Below, piece after piece: positions 45,849 through 55,192 of a stretch of DNA of 64,000 nt. How positions within the stretch are numbered: the stretch's first letter is position 1; the number at the start of each line of letters is the position of its first letter. The notes below the pieces were generated by a model that had not been told where the DNA came from, made no database searches, and worked only from the letters and a program-made list of their open reading frames with translations. The stretch is from Streptomyces sp. NBS 14/10 (GTDB lineage Bacteria > Actinomycetota > Actinomycetes > Streptomycetales > Streptomycetaceae), in the NCBI RefSeq assembly GCF_002224125.1, contig NZ_NCSM01000035.1, positions 175,893 through 239,892 on the forward strand, given 5' to 3'. A program made the position numbers and the translations under genes.

Positions 45849-46853
45849 TCACACCGGGGCTGGTACCGGCTGTGGGGCCGGGGACTCGTCGTGGGCCTCG
45901 GTGCCGCTGCCCGGGCGGCGGCTGCGGGCTTCCAGTACGAGGGAAAGCGTCAGCAGCCCGGCGCCGAGGGCGAGGAAGCCCCAGGGCAGATAGCTGGTGA
46001 GCAGCAGGACCAGCTGCCGCTGGGACTTGACCATCTTCACGGTGTGCTCGATGTAGTCCTCGCGCATCTTCACATGTCCGGAGAAGACGGTCACCTTGTC
46101 GCGGCCGCCGAGCAGCGTGCCGCCGCGCAGCTCCTCCCGGTGGATCTCCTCCCCGTTGACGGGGGCGCCGGTGGTGGGGTCGACCCAGAACATGCGCTTG
46201 GTGGAGTACCAGCGGGTGGTGCCGGCCTTGCGGACGGTCTCGGGGGTGATGCCCTCGACCGGCATGGTCTTCGGAAGCTTCACCTTCGTCCAGGGGATCG
46301 TCTGTTCGAAGTAGTAGACCTTCAGGCCGCGGAAGTTCTGGGTGCCCTTGTAGTGGATGGGCGCTGAGGTCCTGGTCTGGGCGTCGAAGTAGGTGTAGTC
46401 GCGCTTCTCGGTGAGGAAGGGCCACTTGTACTCGATGCCTTCCCGGCGGACCGCGTCCCCGTCGACGTGCTCGCCGCCCTGGTGCACGGGGTCCTGGGAG
46501 TGGGCGTCGAAGACATAGCGCTCGGGGATCTTGGAGACCATCTTGCCGTCGGGCCCGGCGATATACGACAGGGCGTCCCAGACGACGACATCGCGTCCGG
46601 CCGCCTTCCCGGCCTTCTTCGCCGCCTCGACGTTTCCGCGGAGCGTCTGCACGATGCTGACCTTGGCGACCTTTTTGGGCTGCATGGTGCCGTAGTCGAG
46701 CAGGACGGCGGGCTTGGCTTCGAGGACGGCGGTCTGGTACTCGCTGGGCGGGATCTTGGCCAGCCGGGGGAAGGCGTACCAGCGCAGCAGCGGCGAGAGG
46801 GCGGCGAAGAAGACGGCGAAGGCGAGCAGCACCAGGCTGGCTTTGCGGCGCAT
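45849..46853 (-). CDS. DUF3068 family membrane-anchored protein
   Basis: A 334-aa protein of the DUF3068 (PorA-like annotated) family of actinobacteria. An N-terminal membrane segment (about 6-25, LVLLAFAVFFAALSPLLRWYAFPRL) is followed by a large extracytoplasmic beta-rich domain (LDYGTMQPKKVAKVSIVQTLRGN, VVVWDALSYIAGPDG, EYKWPFLTEKRDYTYFDAQTR). A second membrane helix lies at about 285-308 (LVLLLTSYLPWGFLALGAGLLTLSLVLEA), with a short cytoplasmic tail after it. Function unknown, possibly cell-envelope. ATG 46853 follows GAGGGACATACC. A 44-aa gene of the same strand lies just upstream. Confidence 0.9.
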   Translation of the reverse strand: MRRKASLVLLAFAVFFAALSPLLRWYAFPRLAKIPPSEYQTAVLEAKPAVLLDYGTMQPKKVAKVSIVQTLRGNVEAAKKAGKAAGRDVVVWDALSYIAGPDGKMVSKIPERYVFDAHSQDPVHQGGEHVDGDAVRREGIEYKWPFLTEKRDYTYFDAQTRTSAPIHYKGTQNFRGLKVYYFEQTIPWTKVKLPKTMPVEGITPETVRKAGTTRWYSTKRMFWVDPTTGAPVNGEEIHREELRGGTLLGGRDKVTVFSGHVKMREDYIEHTVKMVKSQRQLVLLLTSYLPWGFLALGAGLLTLSLVLEARSRRPGSGTEAHDESPAPQPVPAPV

Positions 46854-46875
46854 GGCGGTATGTCCCTCCCTCAGG

Positions 46876-46926
46876 GCTCAGGGATGCTCGGGGTTCAGGG
46901 ATGCTCGGGGCTCAGGGGTGCTCGGG
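46876..46926. repeat. Three 17-bp tandem repeats
   Basis: Units 46876-46892, 46893-46909 and 46910-46926 follow gctcagggatgctcggg with one or two changes each. They span the gap between the small gene and the DUF3068 gene and run into the small gene's last codons. Confidence 0.85.
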
Positions 46927-47046
46927 GATGGTGGTGAGCAGCGGTTTGGGGGAGGTCTTGCCGCTGGGGACGCCGATGGCCGTCACCGTGAAGACGAGGG
47001 CGAGGGCGGCGACCAGTCCGATCGCGGCGGCGGCGAGGGCGCGCAT
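46912..47046 (-). CDS. SPW_0924-like small membrane protein, 44 aa
   Basis: A short frame: it starts MRALAAAAIGLVAALALVF, a single hydrophobic helix at about 4-25, and ends with a polar tail SGKTSPKPLLTTIPEHP. I recognise the pattern of the tiny SPW_0924-type proteins that accompany DUF3068 genes in Streptomyces. ATG 47046 has GAGGCTGAGAC upstream. It lies 58 bp before the DUF3068 gene on the same strand and is probably co-transcribed; the tail-coding end overlaps a 17-bp tandem repeat. Confidence 0.75.
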   Translation of the reverse strand: MRALAAAAIGLVAALALVFTVTAIGVPSGKTSPKPLLTTIPEHP

Positions 47047-47169
47047 GTCTCAGCCTCCGGTTGCTGCGGCGGCGTACGGGCGCCCTGACGGTGCGTCAGG
47101 GCTGGGGCACCGTAGCAACGGGGGCCGAAGATGTGAACGCGCAGGAGCAAGAGCGCGTCAGCAGACGCC

Positions 47170-47208
47170 GCACCGCCCCTGGGCCCAATGGGGGCGCAGG
47201 GGCGGTGC
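47170..47208 (-). terminator. Terminator after the lytic transglycosylase
   Basis: Arms 47170-47181 (gcaccgcccctg) and 47197-47208 form a perfect 12-bp stem; the loop can pair further (ggccc/gggggc). It is 38 nt past the stop of the gene at 47246. Confidence 0.75.
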
Positions 47209-47245
47209 GAGGCAGTGCGTGGTGGTGCTCGGTGGCCTCGGCCGG

Positions 47246-49084
47246 TTACTGGGCCGAGGGCGTGGATGTGGGCTCGGCCGAGGGCTGGTCGGTGGGCTCC
47301 GCCGAGGGCGGTTCCGTGGGCTGAGCAGCGCGCTCGGTGACGGTCAGCTCGATGGTCAGGGTCGTGCCGTCGGCGGTGGTGAGGCGGAGCAGGAAGGTGC
47401 CCGCGTGGTCGTCGGTGTAGATCTTGGGGAGGACCAACTTCCCCGTGGCGTCCGTCTTCAGGGTGGTCAGGGTGCGGACGGTCTTGCCCTTGGCGTCCTT
47501 GAAGTACGGGCCCTTGTCGTTCTCGGTGGGCTTGTCCGTCGCCTTCGCCGCATCATCGACGATCATGGTGGCGGTCACCGGCACACCGGCCGCGGCCTTG
47601 CCCTTGTAGCTGGCCTTGACGCCGACCGCGTCGGCGAAGGAGCCGCCGGTCTCGGCCTTGAGGTCCTTGTCGTCGGCGCGGGCCAGCGCGTCGGCCTGCG
47701 GTACGGGGCGGGCCTTGACGGTGGCGGCGATGTCGGCGGCGGTCGCGGTGCGGCCGACGGCCGTGACCCGGACCGTGAAGGAGCCGGTGGTCTCGCCCGC
47801 GCGCAGCACCGGGGCGGTGGCGGTGCCGTCGCTGCCGGTCATGCGGCTGACGCGGGTCGCGTTCCAGGGGAAGCGGGCGTCGGTCTCGCCGCGGATCTCG
47901 TACTGCACCCACACGCCCGCGACCGGCTTGCCGGCCGCGGTCTCGGCGCGGACCTGGGGCTTGTCGGCGAACTGCTCGCCCGCCGTGGCGGTCAGCTTCG
48001 CGGCGCCGACGGCCTTGAGCCGGGCGACGGTGGCCGGGGCGGGCGTCTCCGGAGAAGGCGTCTCGGGGGAAGGCGTCTCCGGGGAGGGTGTCTCGGGGGA
48101 AGGCGTCTCGACCCCGCCGTCGCCGGTCGTGGGGGGCTCGGGGGTGGGGCTGTGGTCGCCGCCGGGCTCGGTCGGGTCGGGCAGCGGCCTGGGGCTCTCC
48201 GAGCCACCGCCACCGTTACCGCCGCCGTCCGAGCCGCCGCTGTTCTTGTCCGGGTCGGGCAGCACGCCGGTGCCGTCGGGCACCTCGTGGGTGCCCTTCT
48301 TGTAGTACTCGAACCAGGACAGGACGGTGGCCAGATACTCCCGCGAGCGGTTGTACCCGAGGATCGCCTCGTCCAGATCGGCCTTGACCGACAGATCCCG
48401 ATTGCCCGCGCACAGATACGCGCCGGCCGCGAGCGCGGCGTCATAGATGTTGTTCGGGTTCTTCTCGCCGTCGCCGTTGCCGTCCCGGCCCCAGGTGGCC
48501 CAGGTGGACGGGATGAACTGCATGGGCCCGACCGCCCGGTCGTGGGTGGCGTCCCCGTCGTACGCGCCGCCGTCGGTGTCGGTGATCCGGGCGAAGCCGT
48601 TGCCGTTGAGCACCGGGCCCAGGATGGGCCTGTACGTCGTGCCCTCGGCGTCGACCCGGCCGCCGCCCGCCTGGCCGGACTCGACCTTGCCGATGGCGGC
48701 GAGCAGCTGCCAGGGCAGGTTGCAGCCGGGCTTGGAGTCCTTGAGGGCCGACTCGGCCTTCTTGTACGCGTCGAGCACGGTCGCGGGGATGCCCGCCTCG
48801 GCGGCCGCGGCGTCGTCCGGCAGCCCCGGCAGGTCGATCGAGGTGCCGGGCTTACCGGGCTTCTGCAGGGGCGGCAGATCGGTGTGGTACGACGAGCCGC
48901 CGTCAATGGGGGTGTCGGCGGACGGCGGGGCCGGCGTCTCACCGGCGGCGCTGTCGTGGTGCCGGTCCCGGGCCGTACTGGCGAGCCCGGGGGCCTGTGA
49001 GGCGGTGAGAGCGGCCATCACGACCGCCGCCACCGCCGTCGTGGCCGCCCCCTTGCGCAGTCGTCGGCCGATGTGCGGTGCCAT
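47246..49084 (-). CDS. Secreted lytic transglycosylase with Ig-like repeats
   Basis: A 612-aa exported peptidoglycan-cleaving enzyme. The signal peptide is about 1-36 (RRLRKGAATTAVAAVVMAALTASQAPGLAS). The SLT domain spans about 115-260: LPWQLLAAIGKVESGQAGGG carries the catalytic Glu, followed by DRAVGPMQFIPSTWATWGRDGNGDGEKNPNNIYDAALAAGAYLCA. A Gly/Pro linker with four PSPET repeats (about 320-345) follows. Two beta-sandwich (Ig-like/invasin-like) repeats of about 100 residues each come next (ARLKAVGAAKLTATAGEQFADKPQV and ALARADDKDLKAETGGSFADAVGV), then a Pro/Ser/Glu tail. The Ig-like domains probably hold it in the wall. ATG 49084 has GGGAGGGA upstream. Confidence 0.93.
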   Translation of the reverse strand: MAPHIGRRLRKGAATTAVAAVVMAALTASQAPGLASTARDRHHDSAAGETPAPPSADTPIDGGSSYHTDLPPLQKPGKPGTSIDLPGLPDDAAAAEAGIPATVLDAYKKAESALKDSKPGCNLPWQLLAAIGKVESGQAGGGRVDAEGTTYRPILGPVLNGNGFARITDTDGGAYDGDATHDRAVGPMQFIPSTWATWGRDGNGDGEKNPNNIYDAALAAGAYLCAGNRDLSVKADLDEAILGYNRSREYLATVLSWFEYYKKGTHEVPDGTGVLPDPDKNSGGSDGGGNGGGGSESPRPLPDPTEPGGDHSPTPEPPTTGDGGVETPSPETPSPETPSPETPSPETPAPATVARLKAVGAAKLTATAGEQFADKPQVRAETAAGKPVAGVWVQYEIRGETDARFPWNATRVSRMTGSDGTATAPVLRAGETTGSFTVRVTAVGRTATAADIAATVKARPVPQADALARADDKDLKAETGGSFADAVGVKASYKGKAAAGVPVTATMIVDDAAKATDKPTENDKGPYFKDAKGKTVRTLTTLKTDATGKLVLPKIYTDDHAGTFLLRLTTADGTTLTIELTVTERAAQPTEPPSAEPTDQPSAEPTSTPSAQ

Positions 49085-49227
49085 CCGTATGTCCCTCCCT
49101 GTCGAGCAGTGAGCGCGCTCCCCCGCGCCAACCCTCGTGACACTACGACAACTTGCCGCGTCGCAGCTACCGGGCGTACCGCCCGTATCGCCCCTCGCGG
49201 TCCGCCCTGCAAGCCTGGAAACGGCCC

Positions 49228-51966
49228 CTAATGCGCCGCCGATTCCCAGTCCGCTCCGGCCCCGACGGACACGTCCAGCGGGGCCCGGAGGTGGAAGGCT
49301 CCGGCCATTTCCCGGCGCACCAGGGCCTCCACCTGCTCCCGCTCCCCCGGGGCGACTTCCACCACGATTTCGTCGTGCACCTGGAGCAGCATCCGCGACG
49401 ACAATTTCTCCTTTGTCAACGCCTCGTCCACCCGAAGCATCGCGATCTTCACGATGTCGGCGGCGGTGCCCTGAATCGGCGCGTTGAGCGCCATGCGCTC
49501 GGCCATCTCGCGGCGCTGGCGGTTGTCGCTGTTGAGGTCGGGGAGATAGCGGCGGCGGCCGAGCATGGTCTCCGTGTAGCCGGTGGCCCGGGCCTCGTCG
49601 ACGACCCGCTGGAGATAGTCGCGCACCCCGCCGAACCGCTCGAAGAAGGTGTCCATCAGCTTGCGGGCCTCGTCCGGGGTGATGCCCAGCTGCTGGGAGA
49701 GGCCGAACGCCGACAGCCCGTACGCCAGCCCGTACGACATCGCCTTGATCTTGCGGCGCATCTCCGGGTCGACCTCGGACTTGGCCACGCCGAACACCTG
49801 GGAGGCGACTGTGGTGTGCAGGTCCTCACCGGAGGTGAACGCCTCGATCAGGCCCTCGTCCTCGGACAGATGGGCCATGACGCGCAGCTCGATCTGGCTG
49901 TAGTCGGCGGTCAGCAGCGATTCGAAGCCCTCGCCGACGACGAAGCCGCGCCGGATGGCCCTGCCCTCGTCCGTGCGCACCGGAATGTTCTGCAGATTGG
50001 GGTCGGTGGAGGAGAGCCGGCCGGTGGCCGCCACGGTCTGGTTGAAGGTGGTGTGGATACGGCCGCCGGGGGCGATGGTCTTGACCAGGCCCTCGACGGT
50101 GGAGCGGAGCCGGGCCTGCTCGCGGTGGCGCAGCATGATCACGGGCAGTTCGTGGTCGGTCTGCGTGGCGAGCCAGGCCAGCGCGTCCGCGTCCGTCGTG
50201 TACCCGGTCTTGGTCTTCTTGGTCTTGGGCAGGCCGAGCTCGCCGAAGAACACCTCCTGGAGCTGCTTGGGCGAGCCGAGGTTGAACTCATGGCCCACCG
50301 CGGCGTGTGCCTCCTTGACGGCCTGCTGCACGGCCGCGGCGAACTGCTGCTCCATGCGGTCCAGCCACTCCCGGTCCGATGCGATACCGGCCTTCTCCAT
50401 CCGGGCCAGCAGCGCGGAGATGGGCAGCTCGACATCGCGCAGCAGCTCCACCGCGCCGACCTCCGCGAGCCGCCGGCCGAACGCCTCGCCGAGGTCCACG
50501 ATCGTCCGGGCCTGGATCATCAGGGCGTCCTGCTCGGCCTGCTCGTCGGCGCCGAAGGCCAGCTGCCCGCTCTCCGCGGCGGCGGCCGGGGACAGCTCAC
50601 GGCCCAGGTACTCGACGGACAGGGCGTCCAGTGCGAAGGAGCGGCGGCCGGGCTTGACCAGATAGGCGGCGAGCGCGGTGTCCATGGTGACCCCGGCCAC
50701 GGTCCAGCCGTGCTCCTCGAAGACCCGCATCACGCGCTTGGCGTCGTGCATCACCTTCGGCCGGTCCGGGTCCGCGATCCAGCCGGCGAAGGCCCGCTCG
50801 TCGGGCTCGTCCACCGCCGACGGGTCGAAGCAGACGGCCGGTCCCGAGGCGGCGGCCAGGGCGATCTGGCTGACGCTGCCGCTGCCCAGCGCCCAGGTGT
50901 CGACGGTGGCCAGGCCCAGCGGCCCGGTGCCGTGCCGCTCCAGCCAGGGGGCCAGCTCGCCCGGGCCGGCCACCACGCCGTCCACCTCGACGCCGGGGGC
51001 CGCGGCCGCGGGCTCCTCCTCGGCGGCGCCGGGGTCGACGGCCAGGACGCGGTCCCGGAAGTTCTGGTGGCGGAACTCCAGCGCGTCCATGATCACCGAC
51101 AGCGCCTGCCGGTCGTACGGAATGCGCTTGAGGCCGTCGGGGCCGGCGGGCAGCTCGACATCCCGCACCAGCTCGGTCAGCCGGCGGTTGAGCTTGACGG
51201 ACTCCAGGTGCTCGCGGAGCTTGTCGCCGACCTTGCCCTTGACCTCCGCGACCCGCTCCACCAGTTCGGCGAAGGAGCCGAACTGGTTGATCCACTTCGC
51301 GGCGGTCTTCTCCCCGACGCCGGGGATGCCGGGGAGGTTGTCCGACGGGTCGCCGCGCAGCGCGGCGAAGTCCGGGTACTGCCGCGGGGTGAGGCCGTAC
51401 TTCTCCTCGACCTTGGCAGGGGTGAAACGCGTCAGCTCGGAGACGCCCTTCGTCGGGTAGAGGACCGTGACATGGTCGCTGACCAGCTGGAACGAGTCGC
51501 GGTCGCCGGTGACGATCAGCACCTCGAAGCCCTCGGCCTCGGCCTGGGTGGCGAGGGTGGCGATGATGTCGTCGGCCTCGAAGCCGTCCACCGCGAAGCG
51601 GGTGATGCTCATCGCGTCGAGCATTTCGCCGATCAGCTCGACCTGGCCCTTGAACTCGTCGGGAGCCTTGGAGCGGTTCGCCTTGTACTCGGTGAACTGC
51701 TCGGAGCGCCAGGTCTTGCGCGAGACGTCGAACGCCACGGCCAGATGCGTGGGCTGCTCATCACGGAGCGTGTTCACCAACATCGAGGTGAAGCCGTAGA
51801 TCGCGTTGGTGGTCTGGCCGGTGGTCGTGTTGAAGTTCTCCGCCGGCAGCGCGAAGAACGCCCGATATGCCAGGGAATGCCCATCCAGCAGGAGCAGCCG
51901 GGGGCGGTCTCCCGCACGGTCGGCGGTCGCGGGCGCTGCGGTCTTCTTCGATGCTTTCTCTGCCAC
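49228..51966 (-). CDS. polA: DNA polymerase I
   Basis: A 912-aa polymerase for Okazaki-fragment processing and repair. It has an N-terminal 5' nuclease (about 20-300; LLLDGHSLAYRAFFALP, DDIIATLATQAEAEGFEVLIVTGDRDSFQLV) and a central 3'-5' exonuclease-like domain whose acidic residues are replaced (LATVDTWALGSG, HDAKRVMRVF), so proofreading is likely absent. The polymerase domain is complete: motif A TADYSQIELRVMAHLSEDE, motif B RRKIKAMSYGLAYGLS, motif C QVHDEIVVEV. GTG 51966 (VAEKASKKTAAPA) has CAGGATCGGGGGC upstream; the longer open frame is antisense to the next gene. Divergent from the oxidoreductase gene. Confidence 0.97.
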   Translation of the reverse strand: MAEKASKKTAAPATADRAGDRPRLLLLDGHSLAYRAFFALPAENFNTTTGQTTNAIYGFTSMLVNTLRDEQPTHLAVAFDVSRKTWRSEQFTEYKANRSKAPDEFKGQVELIGEMLDAMSITRFAVDGFEADDIIATLATQAEAEGFEVLIVTGDRDSFQLVSDHVTVLYPTKGVSELTRFTPAKVEEKYGLTPRQYPDFAALRGDPSDNLPGIPGVGEKTAAKWINQFGSFAELVERVAEVKGKVGDKLREHLESVKLNRRLTELVRDVELPAGPDGLKRIPYDRQALSVIMDALEFRHQNFRDRVLAVDPGAAEEEPAAAAPGVEVDGVVAGPGELAPWLERHGTGPLGLATVDTWALGSGSVSQIALAAASGPAVCFDPSAVDEPDERAFAGWIADPDRPKVMHDAKRVMRVFEEHGWTVAGVTMDTALAAYLVKPGRRSFALDALSVEYLGRELSPAAAAESGQLAFGADEQAEQDALMIQARTIVDLGEAFGRRLAEVGAVELLRDVELPISALLARMEKAGIASDREWLDRMEQQFAAAVQQAVKEAHAAVGHEFNLGSPKQLQEVFFGELGLPKTKKTKTGYTTDADALAWLATQTDHELPVIMLRHREQARLRSTVEGLVKTIAPGGRIHTTFNQTVAATGRLSSTDPNLQNIPVRTDEGRAIRRGFVVGEGFESLLTADYSQIELRVMAHLSEDEGLIEAFTSGEDLHTTVASQVFGVAKSEVDPEMRRKIKAMSYGLAYGLSAFGLSQQLGITPDEARKLMDTFFERFGGVRDYLQRVVDEARATGYTETMLGRRRYLPDLNSDNRQRREMAERMALNAPIQGTAADIVKIAMLRVDEALTKEKLSSRMLLQVHDEIVVEVAPGEREQVEALVRREMAGAFHLRAPLDVSVGAGADWESAAH

Positions 51967-52141
51967 GCCCCCGATCCTGCCACGCCCCACCGACAACGCT
52001 CCCCGCCTCCCGTCCGAGAACCAGGTGCGCCATGAAAGGATCGGTTGCTCCGTGAAAGGGTCGGAGTGACGTCCGAGCGCGTCATCCGAGCGCCCAGGGC
52101 ACGTAAAACACGTAGCGCGCAGAGCACGTAGGGAGAGCGAC

Positions 52142-54442
52142 ATGGCAGCCAAGCCGCCCGCGGGCGACCCCGTGCAGGACGCACCCGAAGTAGCCGCCCC
52201 ACAGCACGCCGCCGCCGGGCTGCCCGCCATCGGCCATACGCTGCGCATAGCCCAGCAGCAGATGGGCGTGCGCCGCACCGCGCTCACCCTCCTCAAGGTC
52301 AACCAGAAGAACGGCTTCGACTGCCCCGGCTGCGCCTGGCCCGAGGGGGACAAGCGCCACAAGGCCGAGTTCTGCGAGAACGGCGCCAAGGCCGTCGCCG
52401 AGGAGGCGACGCTGCGCCGCGTCACCCCCGACTTCTTCGCCGCCCACCCCGTCGCCGACCTCGCCACCCGCAGCGGCTACTGGCTCGGCCAGCAGGGCCG
52501 ACTCACCCAGCCGATGTATCTGCCCGAGGGCGCCGCGTCGTACGAGCCGGTGACCTGGGAGCGGGCCTTCGACATCATCGCCGGGGAACTGACCGCCCTC
52601 GCCTCCCCCGACGAGGCCGTCTTCTACACCTCGGGGCGCACCAGTAACGAGGCCGCCTTCCTCTACCAGCTCTTCGCCCGCGAATTCGGCACCAACAACC
52701 TGCCCGACTGCTCGAACATGTGCCATGAGTCCTCCGGCTCGGCGCTGACCGAAACCCTTGGCGTGGGCAAGGGCAGCGTGCTGCTGGACGACCTCCACCA
52801 GGCCGATCTGATCATCGTGGCCGGCCAGAACCCGGGCACCAACCACCCGCGGATGCTCTCCGCCCTGGAGCGCGCGAAGGCCGGCGGCGCGAAGATCATC
52901 AGCATCAACCCGCTGCCCGAGGCGGGCCTGGAGCGGTTCAAGAACCCGCAGACCCCGCGCGGCCTGGTGGGCGGCGGCACCGCGCTCACCGATCTCTTCC
53001 TGCAGATCCGGCTGGGCGGCGACCAGGCACTCTTCCGCGCCCTGAACCGGCTGATCCTGGAGGCCGCCGAGACCACCCCCGGCGCGGGCGCGGTCGACGA
53101 GGAGTTCATACGCGAGCACACCCACGGTTTCGAGGAGTTCGCCGCCGCGGCGCGCGCCGCCGACTGGGACGAGACCCTGCGCGCCACCGGCCTGGAGCGG
53201 GCCGAGATCGACCGGGCGCTCGCGATGGTCCTCGCCTCCAAGCGCACCATCGTGTGCTGGGCCATGGGCCTGACCCAGCACAAGCACTCCGTGCCCACCA
53301 TCCGGGAGGTCGTCAACTTCCTGCTGCTGCGGGGCAATGTGGGCCGTCCCGGCGCCGGGGTGTGCCCGGTGCGCGGGCACAGCAATGTGCAGGGCGACCG
53401 CACCATGGGCATCTTCGAGCGCCCCGCCCCGGCCTTCCTGGACGCCCTGGAGCAGGAGTTCGGCTTCGCCCCGCCCCGCGAGCACGGCTTCGACGTCGTA
53501 CGGGCCATCCGGGCGCTGCGCGACGGCCAGGCCAAGGTCTTCTTCGCCATGGGCGGCAACTTCGTCTCCGCCTCCCCCGACACCGAGGTGACCGAGGCCG
53601 CGATGCGCCGCGCCCGGCTCACCGTCCATGTGTCCACCAAGCTGAACCGGTCCCATGTGGTCACCGGCGCGCGGGCGCTCATCCTGCCCACGCTCGGCCG
53701 CACCGAACGCGATCTGCAGGGCGGCGGCGAGCAGTTCATCACCGTCGAGGACTCCATGGGCATGGTGCACGCCTCGCGCGGCAGCCTTACGCCCGCGAGC
53801 CCCGGGCTGCTCTCGGAGCCCGCCATCGTCGCCCGGCTGGCCCGGCGGGTACTGGGCGCCGAAAGCCGCACCCCCTGGGAGGAGTTCGAGAAGGACTACG
53901 GCACGATCCGCGACCGTATCGCGGCCGTGATCCCCGGCTTCGACGACTTCAACGCCCGGGTCGCCAGGCCCGGCGGCTTCGCGCTGCCGCACGCCCCGCG
54001 CGACTCCCGCAGCTTCCCCACGGCCACCGGCAAGGCCAACTTCACCGCCGCGCCCGTCGAGTACCCGCGGGTGCCCGAGGGCCGGCTGCTGCTGCAGACC
54101 CTCCGCTCGCACGACCAGTACAACACCACCATCTACGGCCTGGACGACCGCTACCGGGGCATCAAGAACGGCCGCCGCGTGGTGCTGGTCCACCCCGACG
54201 ACGCGCGCGAGCTCGGCCTCGCCGACGGCTCGTACACGGACCTGGTCAGCGAGTGGACGGACGGCAGCGAGCGCCGCGCGCCCGGCTTCCGGGTCGTCCA
54301 CTACCCGACCGCGCGCGGCTGCGCCGCCTCCTACTACCCGGAGACCAACGTCCTGGTCCCGCTGGACTCGACGGCCGACACCAGCAACACCCCCGCCAGC
54401 AAGTCCGTGGTGGTCCGCCTGGAACAAGCCCACCCCGCCTAA
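52142..54442 (+). CDS. FdhF/YdeP-family molybdopterin oxidoreductase
   Basis: A 766-aa member of the molybdopterin oxidoreductase superfamily of the YdeP type. Near residue 60, NGFDCPGCAWPEG...KAEFCENGAKA gives the Cys pattern of a short iron-sulphur site. The Mo-cofactor domains follow: YTSGRTSNEAAFLYQLFAREFGTNNLPDCSNMCHESSGSALTETLGVGKGSVLLDDLHQADLIIVAGQNPGTNHPRML. The C-terminal beta-barrel holds LLLQTLRSHDQYNTTIYGLDDRYRG. It has no Tat signal, so it is cytoplasmic. Formate is not a safe substrate; YdeP is linked to acid resistance in E. coli. ATG 52142 follows TAGGGAGAGCGAC. No electron-transfer partner is adjacent. Confidence 0.93.
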   Translation: MAAKPPAGDPVQDAPEVAAPQHAAAGLPAIGHTLRIAQQQMGVRRTALTLLKVNQKNGFDCPGCAWPEGDKRHKAEFCENGAKAVAEEATLRRVTPDFFAAHPVADLATRSGYWLGQQGRLTQPMYLPEGAASYEPVTWERAFDIIAGELTALASPDEAVFYTSGRTSNEAAFLYQLFAREFGTNNLPDCSNMCHESSGSALTETLGVGKGSVLLDDLHQADLIIVAGQNPGTNHPRMLSALERAKAGGAKIISINPLPEAGLERFKNPQTPRGLVGGGTALTDLFLQIRLGGDQALFRALNRLILEAAETTPGAGAVDEEFIREHTHGFEEFAAAARAADWDETLRATGLERAEIDRALAMVLASKRTIVCWAMGLTQHKHSVPTIREVVNFLLLRGNVGRPGAGVCPVRGHSNVQGDRTMGIFERPAPAFLDALEQEFGFAPPREHGFDVVRAIRALRDGQAKVFFAMGGNFVSASPDTEVTEAAMRRARLTVHVSTKLNRSHVVTGARALILPTLGRTERDLQGGGEQFITVEDSMGMVHASRGSLTPASPGLLSEPAIVARLARRVLGAESRTPWEEFEKDYGTIRDRIAAVIPGFDDFNARVARPGGFALPHAPRDSRSFPTATGKANFTAAPVEYPRVPEGRLLLQTLRSHDQYNTTIYGLDDRYRGIKNGRRVVLVHPDDARELGLADGSYTDLVSEWTDGSERRAPGFRVVHYPTARGCAASYYPETNVLVPLDSTADTSNTPASKSVVVRLEQAHPA

Positions 54443-54519
54443 GCGTTTGCTCAGTGGCCTGACAGGATTCGGCCATCGACACGACGACGGTCACAACGAC
54501 GGCAGGACACCCGAGCGAA

Positions 54520-55035
54520 ATGGAACAGGACCCCATGGGCGAGCAGACCGGTGCGACCTTCCCGCAAGAGGTCATCGACGAGTACGCGGCGCTCGGCGTG
54601 GACCTCCCCGCGCTGTTCTCCGCCGGGCACCTCGGCACCCGCATGGGCGTGCAGATCCTCGAGGCCTCGGCCGACCGCGTGGTGGGCACGATGCCGGTCG
54701 AGGGCAACACCCAGCCGTACGGGCTGCTGCACGGCGGCGCCTCGGCGGTACTGGCCGAAACCCTCGGCTCGGTCGGCTCGATGCTCCACGGCGGCAGCGC
54801 CAAGATCGCCGTCGGTGTGGACCTCAACTGCACCCATCACCGCGGGGTCCGCTCCGGCCTGGTGACCGGCGTCGCCACGCCCGTCCACCGGGGGCGCTCC
54901 ACCGCCACGTACGAGATCGTCATCACCGACGAACAGGACCGGCGCGTCTGCACGGCCCGGCTGACGTGCATGCTACGGGAGGTCAGTGCGGACGAGGCGC
55001 TGACCAACCTGCCCGAGGGCGGCTCGGCGCGCTGA
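54520..55035 (+). CDS. Hotdog-fold thioesterase (PaaI/YbdB-like)
   Basis: A 171-aa acyl-CoA thioesterase-like protein. The hotdog core lies at about 30-160: LGTRMGVQILEASADRVVGTMPVEGNTQPYGLLHGGASAVLAETLGSVGS. The motif HGG plus the following Glu (AETLGS) are the catalytic elements of the PaaI/EntH group. It then continues NCTHHRGVRSGLVTGVATPVHRGRSTATYEIVI. ATG 54520 and ATG 54535 (MGEQTGATF) are both possible; the second has ACAGGACC close upstream. It follows the oxidoreductase by 77 bp in the same direction. Menaquinone-synthesis or general CoA-recycling roles are possible. Confidence 0.92.
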   Translation: MEQDPMGEQTGATFPQEVIDEYAALGVDLPALFSAGHLGTRMGVQILEASADRVVGTMPVEGNTQPYGLLHGGASAVLAETLGSVGSMLHGGSAKIAVGVDLNCTHHRGVRSGLVTGVATPVHRGRSTATYEIVITDEQDRRVCTARLTCMLREVSADEALTNLPEGGSAR

Positions 55036-55192
55036 GGGCACTGACGGCCGCTGGGCGGGCCGACCACCCCACCGGCCATCCCGCCGGACCCGCCCGGCCC
55101 CCGCACGCCCCCACAGCCCCCGCCCAGCGGCCTGAACGACCCCCACACGCAAGGCCGTTGCCCGCCCGCCGGGGCGGCTCTACCGTTTCCCC

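Noticed and set aside
51967..52467. N-terminal extension of PolA in the same open frame
   Set aside because: It would be antisense to the oxidoreductase gene start and lacks homology; the GTG at 51966 gives the usual PolA N-terminus.
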